Of a DNA stretch of 53,321 nt, positions 47,505-53,321 are shown piece after piece. The stretch lies in the IMG/VR virus record IMGVR_UViG_3300035183_001064, positions 1 through 53,321 of that record. One strand, given 5' to 3'. The notes below the pieces were generated by a model that saw nothing but the letters and a program-made list of their open reading frames with translations, was not told where the DNA came from and did no database searches. Every line of letters starts with the position of its first letter. Positions within the stretch are counted from its first letter, which is position 1. Source of the stretch: a virus. The position numbers and the translations under genes were made by a program.

Positions 47505-47895
47505 GTGAAACTGCCCCCGGCAAACCCAACTGCTGCCGACGCCGGAGCAGGCCGCCTCTCTCGTCGCGACGATGCGCGCCTTCCATGCAACGGCGGATTG
47601 GCTGGTGGGCGCAGCCGGAATCTGCGCGATCGCTTCGGACTGTCGGCGCAAATGGCCGTGCGCGGCAGTGCGCCGGTCCGCGAAGCCTGCAAGCGCAACG
47701 GCCAGGCGTCCCCCTTTTTCGCCCCCTTCGCCGCTATCCCCTGCAATCAGCGGCTGATGCGCGCCAAAGGGCAAGATCGCGTATCGCTGCGTGGCCTGTG
47801 GATACACTGACCATGCCGATGTGCATGCGGCCCGGAACATCCGTTCCAGGGCCAGGGCTGCCGTCAATCAGCCTGCCGTCTTGGAACCGCCCCCT
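47505..47895 (+). pseudogene. degraded tnpB of a second IS605-type subfamily
   Basis: With one base removed near 47517 the frame reads VKLPRQTQLLPTPEQAASLV, then MRAFHATADWLVG. Another frame gives LRDRFGLSAQMAVR. A third, from ~47783, gives YRCVACGYTDHADVHAARNI, the zinc ribbon and RuvC III motif of TnpB. The central catalytic region is deleted and two or more frameshifts are present. The promoter and leaderless-type start survive. It is unlike the TnpB at 48400, so two insertions occurred. Confidence 0.75.
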
Positions 47896-47901
47896 CTACC
47901 A

Positions 47902-48327
47902 CTACGGTCCCGTCGGCTCCGGCCCCGCAATGAGGCGCACTTCAGCGGGCCAGCATTGCAGCACCTGCACGTCCTTCACCGGGCGGTCCAGCCGCACGGA
48001 CAGCAACCACCGCGTGTCTTCCACCCCAATGCCAGCCCGCCGGTATCCCACAATGGTCCCCGTCGTTCCCTTGGGAATAAACGTCAGGTTTTGAGTTTCC
48101 CGCACGCCACAGGTCAACTGCACCCGGGAACCAGCAGGCATCGTCTCCTCATACGGATTTCCCACGTCCGGCCTGGTGCGAGCCACGCCAGCCGTGCCAG
48201 CCATGCCAGCCATGCAGGCCACGCCAGCCATACCCGCCGTGCCAGCCGTGCGCGCCGCATTGACATCCTCCCCGGCGCTTTCCCCCACGCCATACGCGCC
48301 TTGCTCCCGCTTCTTCCGGCCCTTCAT
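47902..48327 (-). CDS. SH3/KOW-like small protein with Ala/Gly/Met repeat insert
   Basis: A 141-residue protein, AAAGGAGGGTGGAG before ATG 48327. Residues ~22-50 are an AGMAGTAG-type low-complexity insert encoded by 9-bp repeats (48170-48260). The rest is beta-rich (AGSRVQLTCG, FIPKGTTGTIVGYRR, WLLSVRLDRPVKDVQVL), resembling small SH3/KOW barrels that bind nucleic acid. Its upstream border is the IS element's right end. Confidence 0.6.
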   Translation of the reverse strand: MKGRKKREQGAYGVGESAGEDVNAARTAGTAGMAGVACMAGMAGTAGVARTRPDVGNPYEETMPAGSRVQLTCGVRETQNLTFIPKGTTGTIVGYRRAGIGVEDTRWLLSVRLDRPVKDVQVLQCWPAEVRLIAGPEPTGP

Positions 48328-48399
48328 GCTCCACCCTCCTTTTGCTCGCCAATAATTTGACATCCTCCCCCGCCTGAAGTCGGGGGATTTCTACGGCGC

Positions 48400-49692
48400 T
48401 CAGACGTGGCATTGAGCCGCCCCCTGAGTCGCTTCGACGGGTTCCTGCTTCCGACCGCCAACGCGGTTCGATCCACAGGCCATCTGGGCTGACACAGGCA
48501 GACCACCTGCCAGCATCCCAACCGAAGCGTCGGTTGTGTCCCGCCCTTCGTCTCGCCATATTTGCATCCCGCGAGAAAGGATGTTGATTGCGCCGACCAC
48601 ATCGGCGTTGTCCTCGAACCCACATGCCACGCACACGAACCTGGCTTGCGTTCGGCGGTTGTCCGCCGAAATATGACCGCAGCACGGGCAGGTGCGGCTG
48701 GTGTTGTGAGGCGGCACCACAATGAGATGGCCGCCTTTCCACGCCAGCTTGTACGCCAGTTGGCAGCGAAACTCGTACCAGCCTTGATCAAGGATAGACT
48801 TGTTCAGGCCGGACTTGGCCCGAACGTTGCTTCCCGGCGCATCTACTGTACCTGCCGCCGACCGGGACATATTCCGCACTCGCAAGTCCTCGATGCAAAC
48901 GATCGCGTGGTTTTTGCTGATCGCGGTCGAGGTCTTGTGCAGAAAGTCGCGGCGGACATTGGCAATGCGGGAATGAATGCGCTGGACGCGGGCTTTCGCC
49001 TTCTTCCAGTTGTTACTGAGCTTGACTTTGCGGCTCATGGCCTGCTGAGCTTTGCGCAAGGCCACCTCATGCCGCTTGAAGCTGTTGATGGGGGCGTAGA
49101 ACGCGCCGTCCGAGAGCGTCGCGAACCGGGCAATGCCCATATCAATACCCACTGCCCCACCCTTCGGGATCGGCTGAGCAACCTCTCGTTTGGTCTGAAT
49201 GGCAACAAACCACTTGCCACCGCTCAGGCTGACGGTGACGTTGCGCAGATCGCCCAGCACTTTGCGGCTGTTGCGATAGCGCAGCCAACCAAGCTTCGGC
49301 AGAAAAATGCGGTTGTTGGCCTGATCGAGCTTGATTGCCTTCGGGTTTGGATAACGGAAGCTGTCCGACCGGCCCTTCTTCTTGAAACGCGGAAAGCCAG
49401 CACGTTTGGAGAAGAAGTTGGTGTAGGCCCGCTCCAAATCTCTGAGCGCCTGTTGCTGCGAATGAGCGGGAGCATCGGCCAGCCAAACCGTTTCCACGCT
49501 ATTGCGCCACCCAGTAAGCAGCTTGCACAGCCCGGCATAACCCAGTTTCTTCTCGCCTTGCTCGTAGCGATCCTTCTGCAACGCCAACGCCTTGTTGTAG
49601 ACAAACCGACACGAGCCAGCGAAGCGGTGCATCTGCCGCTCCTGCTGGCCGTTTGGCATGAGTTTGAATCTAAAGGCCTGGAACCGCTGCAT
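48400..49692 (-). CDS. tnpB: TnpB RNA-guided nuclease
   Basis: A 430-residue TnpB, the ancestor-type relative of Cas12. RuvC I D184 (GIDMGIARFATLSDG), RuvC II E268 (VCIEDLRVRNM), zinc ribbon C335-x2-C338...C354-x2-C357, RuvC III D364 (NADVVGAINIL): all intact. It uses an omega-RNA from the 3' end of its own gene and right end, and cuts target DNA next to a short motif. Start ATG lies 6 nt after a TATAAT box. The C terminus after residue ~385 is loosely conserved and overlaps the omega-RNA region. Confidence 0.9.
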   Translation of the reverse strand: MQRFQAFRFKLMPNGQQERQMHRFAGSCRFVYNKALALQKDRYEQGEKKLGYAGLCKLLTGWRNSVETVWLADAPAHSQQQALRDLERAYTNFFSKRAGFPRFKKKGRSDSFRYPNPKAIKLDQANNRIFLPKLGWLRYRNSRKVLGDLRNVTVSLSGGKWFVAIQTKREVAQPIPKGGAVGIDMGIARFATLSDGAFYAPINSFKRHEVALRKAQQAMSRKVKLSNNWKKAKARVQRIHSRIANVRRDFLHKTSTAISKNHAIVCIEDLRVRNMSRSAAGTVDAPGSNVRAKSGLNKSILDQGWYEFRCQLAYKLAWKGGHLIVVPPHNTSRTCPCCGHISADNRRTQARFVCVACGFEDNADVVGAINILSRGMQIWRDEGRDTTDASVGMLAGGLPVSAQMACGSNRVGGRKQEPVEATQGAAQCHV

Positions 49693-49897
49693 GGCTCAAT
49701 TATACTTCTGGTCTACGGGCAATGACAAGGATATTCGACATGGACGGCACTGCGTTTTCAGGATGCACGTCCATTTGGTCTTCGTGACAAAATACCGCCG
49801 TGACGTGTTCGATGGCGTCGCCATCGAACGGCTGCGCGTGATCTTCGCCAAGGTCTGCGCCGGCTTTGAACCGCCTCTGGAACGCCAGGTTGCATAG
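49691..49897 (+). pseudogene. tnpA: truncated tnpA (Y1 transposase)
   Basis: Only the N-terminal ~55 residues of TnpA remain (DIRHGRHCVFRMHVHLVFVT, KYRRDVFDG, IFAKVCAGFE), ending in LERQVA and a stop. The HUH region and the catalytic Tyr are gone; the usual length is ~135-150 residues. A deletion joins the fragment to the element's left end. Confidence 0.85.
49699..49728 (-). promoter_or_regulatory. tnpB promoter
   Basis: TTGTCA - 18 nt - TATAAT; ATG begins 6 nt after the -10, so the tnpB message is probably leaderless. It lies inside the tnpA reading frame. Confidence 0.6.
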
Positions 49898-49918
49898 TAC
49901 AGGGACAAGCCCCGGACT

Positions 49919-50350
49919 TCAGGCCGGAGTAGTTGATGCCGTCGCGCTCCCTTTTTTGCGTTCGCTCTTTTTGCCCGCCTCAAAGGTGTGAATAAACCGC
50001 CGGGCCAGGATCGTCGCGGCATATTCCTCCGCAAAATGGTCGTCCGCCCGCCAATGGTGCATCGCCTCCAGAATGGGATGCTGTAGCTCGTGGACAATCG
50101 TTAGCTCCAGGTCCGCATCCGTGCGCTTCGCGGTCACCTCACAGTTGATGACGATGTGCGCGTACTGGTACATCGCGCTGGATGTAATCTCCATCTCCAC
50201 CAGCTCGTTGGGATTTTCCGTAGGTTCCCACGCGGTGTCCGTGTACGTAAACGTAAAGTCCCAGCCGGACCAGTACCCCATGCGGTCTATCCACCGGCGG
50301 AACAAGCGCCGGACACGCGCTTTTTCCTGCGCAAACTCCTTTTTTGTCAC
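49919..50350 (-). CDS. zincin-like metallopeptidase-fold protein
   Basis: A 143-residue protein with the HELQH zinc motif (LTIVHELQHPILEAM, then EEYAATILARRF), a minimal HExxH zincin. N-terminal part is basic-helical then DFTFTYTDTAWEPT. GTG 50350 overlaps the previous stop (GTGA) with GGGAGGA upstream. The stop codon (TGA at 49919-49921) comes from the IS end, so the native C terminus was probably changed by the insertion. Could process or bind a phage or host protein; substrate unknown. Confidence 0.65.
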   Translation of the reverse strand: MTKKEFAQEKARVRRLFRRWIDRMGYWSGWDFTFTYTDTAWEPTENPNELVEMEITSSAMYQYAHIVINCEVTAKRTDADLELTIVHELQHPILEAMHHWRADDHFAEEYAATILARRFIHTFEAGKKSERKKGSATASTTPA

Positions 50351-50559
50351 GGCTGGGATCCTCCCAAATCGGAGAGGCAATGGTAGATCATGCGCCGGAT
50401 AAGGTCGCTGGTCGTAATGTTTTTCCAGGTCGCCACCCGTTGCAGTTCAATCCATGTGGGGTATGGCAACCACATATGGATCCGTTTCATTTTGCTGGCC
50501 GGAGGCAGCGAAGCGGTTGGAGGACCGCCCATACGGCGGGCCGGTTCAACTTTTGGCAT
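50347..50559 (-). CDS. RHH-type DNA-binding protein
   Basis: A 70-residue protein; start at 50559 has AAAGGAG. After a Pro-rich arm, KRIHMWLPYPTWIELQRVAT and KNITTSDLIRRMIYHCL form the strand and helices of a ribbon-helix-helix. It is close to the 21-bp palindrome array (51.1 kb), so it is the best-placed candidate to bind it. Coupled to the zincin gene. Confidence 0.65.
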   Translation of the reverse strand: MPKVEPARRMGGPPTASLPPASKMKRIHMWLPYPTWIELQRVATWKNITTSDLIRRMIYHCLSDLGGSQP

Positions 50560-50575
50560 AGACACGCTCCTTTCG

Positions 50576-50668
50576 TTATCGGTGTATGAGCCACAGGACA
50601 ACAAACATAACGGCAAAAACAGCGAGGTTGCTGACAATAAGCCACGCGGGTAGTTCCGTCACAGACAT
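50576..50668 (-). CDS. 30-residue single-pass membrane peptide
   Basis: MSVTELPAWLIVSNLAVFAV, then MFVVLWLIHR: a single membrane helix. GGAGGA lies 6 nt before the ATG. First gene of the leftward transcript from the promoter at 50718-50746. Function unknown. Confidence 0.6.
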   Translation of the reverse strand: MSVTELPAWLIVSNLAVFAVMFVVLWLIHR

Positions 50669-50717
50669 GGTGCTCCTCCTTTCGTTTGGGATCGTGCCGA
50701 CACACGCGGCGACACAC

Positions 50718-50746
50718 ATTTTGCTTTGCCGCACTTCTTTTGTCAA
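50718..50746 (-). promoter_or_regulatory. leftward early promoter
   Basis: TTGACA - 17 nt - CAAAAT on the - strand. Just downstream CGACACAC is directly repeated with CGCGG-type spacing (+ strand 50698-50718), possibly an operator. Confidence 0.6.
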
Positions 50747-50759
50747 GTCCGGCGATCAG

Positions 50760-51079
50760 CGCCGCCGTCTACGGCGCGTGCATCGGCGGGGTGCGAGGCA
50801 TTTCGTGATGATCATATGGCGCATGGCATGGCGCGCGGTGCGCGGTGCGCGGCATGCGGCGTGGTGCGGTGCATGGCGTGCGGGGCAGGGCAGGGCAGGG
50901 ATTATCGGCTTGATTTTGTTGAAATACCTGTGGCCGTTTGGAGGGGGGATCTTTTGTGCGACCCCTCCCGCGCCGGAGTCCTCCCGGAACGGATCCCGCT
51001 CCGCCCCCGGGTTGGGGCCCCCCTACAAATCTCACTCACAGTGAGTGAGAAATGGGCGGAGGACGCGGCTCACGGAACC
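50760..51079. other. gene-free region between divergent transcripts
   Basis: No credible gene. Contains CATGGCGC/GGTGCGC-type short repeats (50815-50900), GGAGGGG pairing with CCCCTCC around an AT-rich loop (50939-50967), and one isolated copy of the palindrome (51029-51051, CTCACTCACAGTGAGTGAG). Origin or control region by position. Confidence 0.5.
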
Positions 51080-51308
51080 ATCCCCTACAATGGGCGAGAC
51101 ATTCCCCATAACAGGCGATACATCACTCACAGGGTGTGAGATATCACTAACAGGGTGTGAGATATCACTCACAGGGTGTGCAATATCACTCGCAGTGAGT
51201 GAGCTATCACACACAGTGTGTGGAATATCACTCACAGTGTGCATAGTATCACTGCCAGTGTGGGAGCATCACTCACCGTGAATAGCCATCACGCACAGTG
51301 TGTGAGGC
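51080..51308. repeat. array of 21-bp palindromic iterons
   Basis: Eleven units at 21-bp (two at 20-bp) spacing, starting at 51080, 51101, 51122, 51143, 51164, 51185, 51206, 51227, 51248, 51268 and 51288. Consensus ATCACTCACAGTGTGTGAGAT, each unit itself an imperfect palindrome; the first two are degenerate. Two-helical-turn phasing suits an oligomerising DNA-binding protein. No spacers, so not a CRISPR. Same site in the coat promoter at 38481. Confidence 0.8.
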
Positions 51309-51425
51309 TCTGGTTGGGGTGCGGGCCCGGTTCGGGGAGGGTTCCGGGGAGGGAGCGGGCCCGGAGCGGGGCCGGGCGAAGAAAGGGCGAAGGGAAGGAG
51401 ACAATATCACATTTTGTTTGTCAAG

Positions 51426-51441
51426 GTGTTTTTGTAAACAC
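51426..51441. promoter_or_regulatory. inverted repeat before RNA copy 2
   Basis: GTGTTT-TTGT-AAACAC lies exactly at the left edge of the duplicated cassette. Possibly an operator or promoter part; no clear -35/-10 pair recognised here. Confidence 0.4.
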
Positions 51442-51842
51442 GTTGTAAGTGCGCGAAATCATTGATGTTTTGGGGTACTTGCGTCACAATTTGTTCGGAG
51501 CTACAAACATGCCCATCGCGAAAGTTAAACTTTTTGTAACTTTTTGCAAAACTTTCGCGACACACAAACGTGTCGCCCGGGGAAAGAAATCCGGGCGTAA
51601 AGCGATACAACCAGTAGCTGCTGCTAAGCCCCAAACTGGCAGCAGCAAAGGCGGAAGAACCCTAAGGGATATTATCCCTGACCATAAGTAAGCCCCGTAA
51701 GACGGGCTGAACGTGTACGGGCTAACGTCTACTGGTGAGGCGTGGGCCAGAACCAAGCCCGCTTGGTGACACAAGTCCCCCAGGGAGGACTCATCCCGAG
51801 TCTCGCACCAAGCCGCCTTGGATGTGAACCTGTAGCCCACTA
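51440..51842 (+). ncRNA. candidate large structured RNA, copy 2
   Basis: Diverged copy of 1-415. The first 127 nt are identical. After that, helices are kept by paired changes: 51575-51580/51591-51596 is GCCCGG/CCGGGC versus GTCCAG/CTGGAC in copy 1 with the same 10-nt loop; 51617-51624/51639-51646 is GCTGCTGC/GCAGCAGC versus GTTGTCTCT/AGAGACAAC around a conserved AGCCCCAA loop; the outer helix 51742-51747/51835-51840 is GTGGGC/GCCCAC versus AGTAGGC/GCCTACT. The GG(C/A)CAGAACC...CCTTGGA block is nearly invariant. Confidence 0.7.
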
Positions 51843-51898
51843 TGTCTCAAAAAGGCTGTTAATTTCGTCAACAAGTGAAAAACAACCAGGAGGAAAAC

Positions 51899-52486
51899 AT
51901 GGCAGCAAAAAAAGCCAAAGAAGGCTTCTGCATCTCTTTCGTTAGCGAGAAAGTCTCGCTAACAGCAGCAGAAATCGACAGGATCAAAGCTTGGAAATGG
52001 TACGACAATGATCCGTACCATGGCCAATGCTTATTGTCTCAATGTACGCCGCATTTAGGCGTACTGCTGGAGCAAATTACAAACGCTTATCGTGCCAGTG
52101 AGCCGATAAGTGTTAAAAGGGATAGATGGGGTTCCGAGAAGGAGATTATTACTCCGTCCGAAGCAATAAACCGCTTCGGCGGATTTTCCCTAAGGTACAG
52201 CAGATTAACTTCGCTTCCAGGTTCGCCAACGCCGGAAGCGGTTTTAAAAAGCAAAAATCCGGCGTGCCAGCACATATGGCGCGCCTTAAAAGAGCTCGAG
52301 TTTTTGCGCCCTGATTTAATCAGAGTGACTAAAGGCGGCGTTGTGCGCCTTAAAGGCCACGATCCCAATTTTGGCACTAAAACAAGTGTTGGTAGCCGCT
52401 CTAAGGCTGCTATAGATCCAGCAGCCTTAGACAGTATACTTTCGCAGTATACGCGGGGAGCCGCTTCAGGGAAGCGGAACCGCTAG
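51899..52486 (+). CDS. hypothetical protein, family A copy 2
   Basis: A 195-residue paralog of the 473-1063 product. ATG 51899 with AGGAGG 5 nt upstream fixes the start. From ~52225 to ~52440 the DNA is almost identical to copy 1; upstream of that identity falls sharply, as with gene conversion. Unknown function. Confidence 0.8.
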   Translation: MAAKKAKEGFCISFVSEKVSLTAAEIDRIKAWKWYDNDPYHGQCLLSQCTPHLGVLLEQITNAYRASEPISVKRDRWGSEKEIITPSEAINRFGGFSLRYSRLTSLPGSPTPEAVLKSKNPACQHIWRALKELEFLRPDLIRVTKGGVVRLKGHDPNFGTKTSVGSRSKAAIDPAALDSILSQYTRGAASGKRNR

Positions 52487-52514
52487 TGTACCTACCCATA
52501 GGGGGGGAGGAAAA

Positions 52515-52703
52515 ATGATGACGCTCACGGCAAGAGTTTTACACTATGCTGCGAAGGGGTGGGGCTTGCGTGAGGCTATCACGCAGGCTCAAAAAGATGC
52601 TGACGAAGATGCGCGCACGATAGCGCGCACAAAGCGACTACTGGCATGTTACAAATACACGCCAGTAGTGCAGAGCCGATTACGGCACCAAAGAGACGAA
52701 TAA
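52515..52703 (+). CDS. small helical protein, family B copy 2
   Basis: A 62-residue (61 from the second ATG) near-identical copy of the 1060-1245 product, GGGGGGAGG upstream. Here it is separated from family A by 28 nt instead of overlapping. The nested hairpin over its stop is unchanged. Confidence 0.75.
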   Translation: MMTLTARVLHYAAKGWGLREAITQAQKDADEDARTIARTKRLLACYKYTPVVQSRLRHQRDE

Positions 52704-52754
52704 GCATTCGTTTTGTGTTTGGTGCCATTCCGTGGCAAGTCAACAATTTAACAA

Positions 52755-52786
52755 GCTCCTGCCGGAAAAAGGCAGGAGCAAGGAGG
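52755..52786 (+). promoter_or_regulatory. hairpin abutting Shine-Dalgarno
   Basis: GCTCCTGCC-GGAAAAA-GGCAGGAGC then AAGGAGG, matching the junction at 1297-1326 with a changed loop. Confidence 0.65.
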
Positions 52787-52791
52787 AAGGT

Positions 52792-53205
52792 ATGTTTTCC
52801 GTAAAGTTTACGTGTGTCCAAGCAAATCACCACATTATTTGTATCGAGGAACCCCCAGCGGGGCTTAGCGCCTTGGATGCAGCTAGAGCCCAATTGGGTT
52901 CGGACATTCGGACTGTAGCGCCTCCTTTGGGGTTCTACAAGTATGAGATTGCTTGCTCTTTAACGGAAGAGCAAGCAAGACGGGCAACAAACCAATTTGG
53001 CAAGCAATGGAGTACTTGCGTTCGCGTTCTGCGTGGGGCTTTTAACAATTGCGTCATTCATACGTGGAATAGACTTCAGTCTAATCCCACGTGTGCAACG
53101 CTAGACTATAATATTGATCGAGATACAATTGTGGAAGCCTGGCTAGATGCCGGGGCTCCCAATTTGTGGGTTCCTCCACAAGAGGAACCCACGGAAGCGG
53201 AATAG
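52792..53205 (+). CDS. hypothetical protein, family C copy 2
   Basis: A 137-residue protein, same length as and closely similar to the 1332-1745 product, with scattered substitutions throughout. All family motifs are present. Unknown function. Confidence 0.8.
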   Translation: MFSVKFTCVQANHHIICIEEPPAGLSALDAARAQLGSDIRTVAPPLGFYKYEIACSLTEEQARRATNQFGKQWSTCVRVLRGAFNNCVIHTWNRLQSNPTCATLDYNIDRDTIVEAWLDAGAPNLWVPPQEEPTEAE

Positions 53206-53227
53206 GGTATAGGCAGCCTACGATGAA

Positions 53228-53321
53228 GGCCAGTTTAGCGAGGCTCTTGCGAAACTGGCCTTTTCTGTTTTGTGCAATGGAGGCCAGTTTAGCGAGGCTC
53301 TTGCGAAACTGGCCTTTTCTG
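53228..53321 (+). terminator. tandem terminators in 54-bp repeats at window edge
   Basis: GGCCAGTTT pairs with AAACTGGCC (53228-53236 with 53252-53260), then TTTTCTGTTT; the same unit restarts at 53282 and is cut by the window end. Read in frame the unit is GQFSEALAKLAFSVLCNG, as at 1781. Confidence 0.7.

Larger units (their letters stand above)
48358..49936 (-). mobile_element. IS200/IS605-type element, tnpB intact, tnpA truncated
   Basis: Left border near the - strand right-end hairpin CCCCCG-ACTTCAGG-CGGGGG (48367-48385, preceded by GTAGAAAT on that strand); right border near CCCCGGACTTCAGGCCGGAG followed by TAGTTGA (49908-49936). Both are the subterminal hairpins typical of this family. 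Divergent tnpA and tnpB share a start overlap (CATG). Borders are approximate. Because TnpA lacks its catalytic parts the element cannot move by itself, but the TnpB/omega-RNA nuclease could work. Confidence 0.8.

Noticed and set aside
47103-47867. 254-codon ORF on the - strand
   Set aside because: It is antisense to the tnpB remnant and crosses the gene-free hairpin cluster; composition is not protein-like.
51045-51281. ORFs with 7-residue repeats across the 21-bp array, on both strands
   Set aside because: 21 bp equals seven codons, so repeats stay open by chance; no SD and no protein-like composition.
51080-51308. CRISPR array
   Set aside because: Units are directly adjacent with no unique spacers and no cas genes nearby.
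51509-51691. 60-codon ORF starting MPIAKVKLF inside RNA copy 2
   Set aside because: The same frame in copy 1 has several stops, and the changes between copies preserve base pairing, not codons.

Overview
The window is almost certainly a tailed-phage genome (or most of one) with podovirus-like architecture. The virion set includes a large terminase, a P22-like portal, an N4-gp56-like coat protein, adaptor and nozzle proteins, and very large internal virion proteins. There is also a replication module with a SPO1-like UDG-polymerase fusion. The host is not identifiable. Shine-Dalgarno sites are strong (AAGGAGG), promoters look sigma70-like, several starts sit 6-8 nt after a -10 box (leaderless style), and IS200/IS605-type TnpB elements are present. 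No integrase, phage RNA polymerase or complete tRNA was seen.

Layout. (i) 1-15952, + strand: a structured-RNA candidate; an accessory block of small paralogous proteins, nearly every gene of which is preceded by a stem-loop abutting its Shine-Dalgarno; then DNA metabolism (Cas4-like nuclease, DUF932 protein, DUF1874-like protein, a circularly permuted Sak4-like ATPase, metallophosphoesterase, SSB-like protein, and a family A polymerase split into two genes). (ii) ~16.1 kb: convergent end with a terminator. (iii) 45080-16105, - strand: packaging and virion genes from terminase to internal proteins, with an internal promoter/operator before the coat gene and a terminator after the next gene. 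(iv) 45.1-50.7 kb: RepA-like ATPase, small accessory genes, a degraded tnpB, an IS605-type element with intact TnpB and truncated TnpA, a zincin-like protein, an RHH protein and a 30-residue membrane peptide. (v) 50.7-51.4 kb: an intergenic region between divergent transcripts with a 21-bp palindromic repeat array. (vi) 51440-53321, + strand: a second, diverged copy of the 1-1850 cassette (RNA plus three genes plus terminator repeats).

How it fits together. The 21-bp palindromes at 51.1-51.3 kb recur once inside the -35/-10 spacer of the coat-gene promoter at 38.5 kb, suggesting one regulator or replication factor acts at both places. The early operon seems to be controlled by RNA structure: the duplicated large RNA, hairpin-SD junctions, and three dispersed ~67-nt elements resembling omega-RNA/IS605 right ends that sit just before start codons. 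The window begins with exactly 127 nt identical to 51440-51566 and ends inside a 54-bp tandem repeat, so both ends look like assembly breaks in repeats rather than natural termini.

The most notable items are the duplicated structured RNA with compensatory changes, the circularly permuted Sak4-like ATPase, the polymerase split just before motif A with a foreign ORF between the halves, the DUF1874-like (AcrIII-1 fold) candidate, the omega-RNA-like leaders, and the iteron/operator array. Functional names rest on motifs read by eye; no database search was run.
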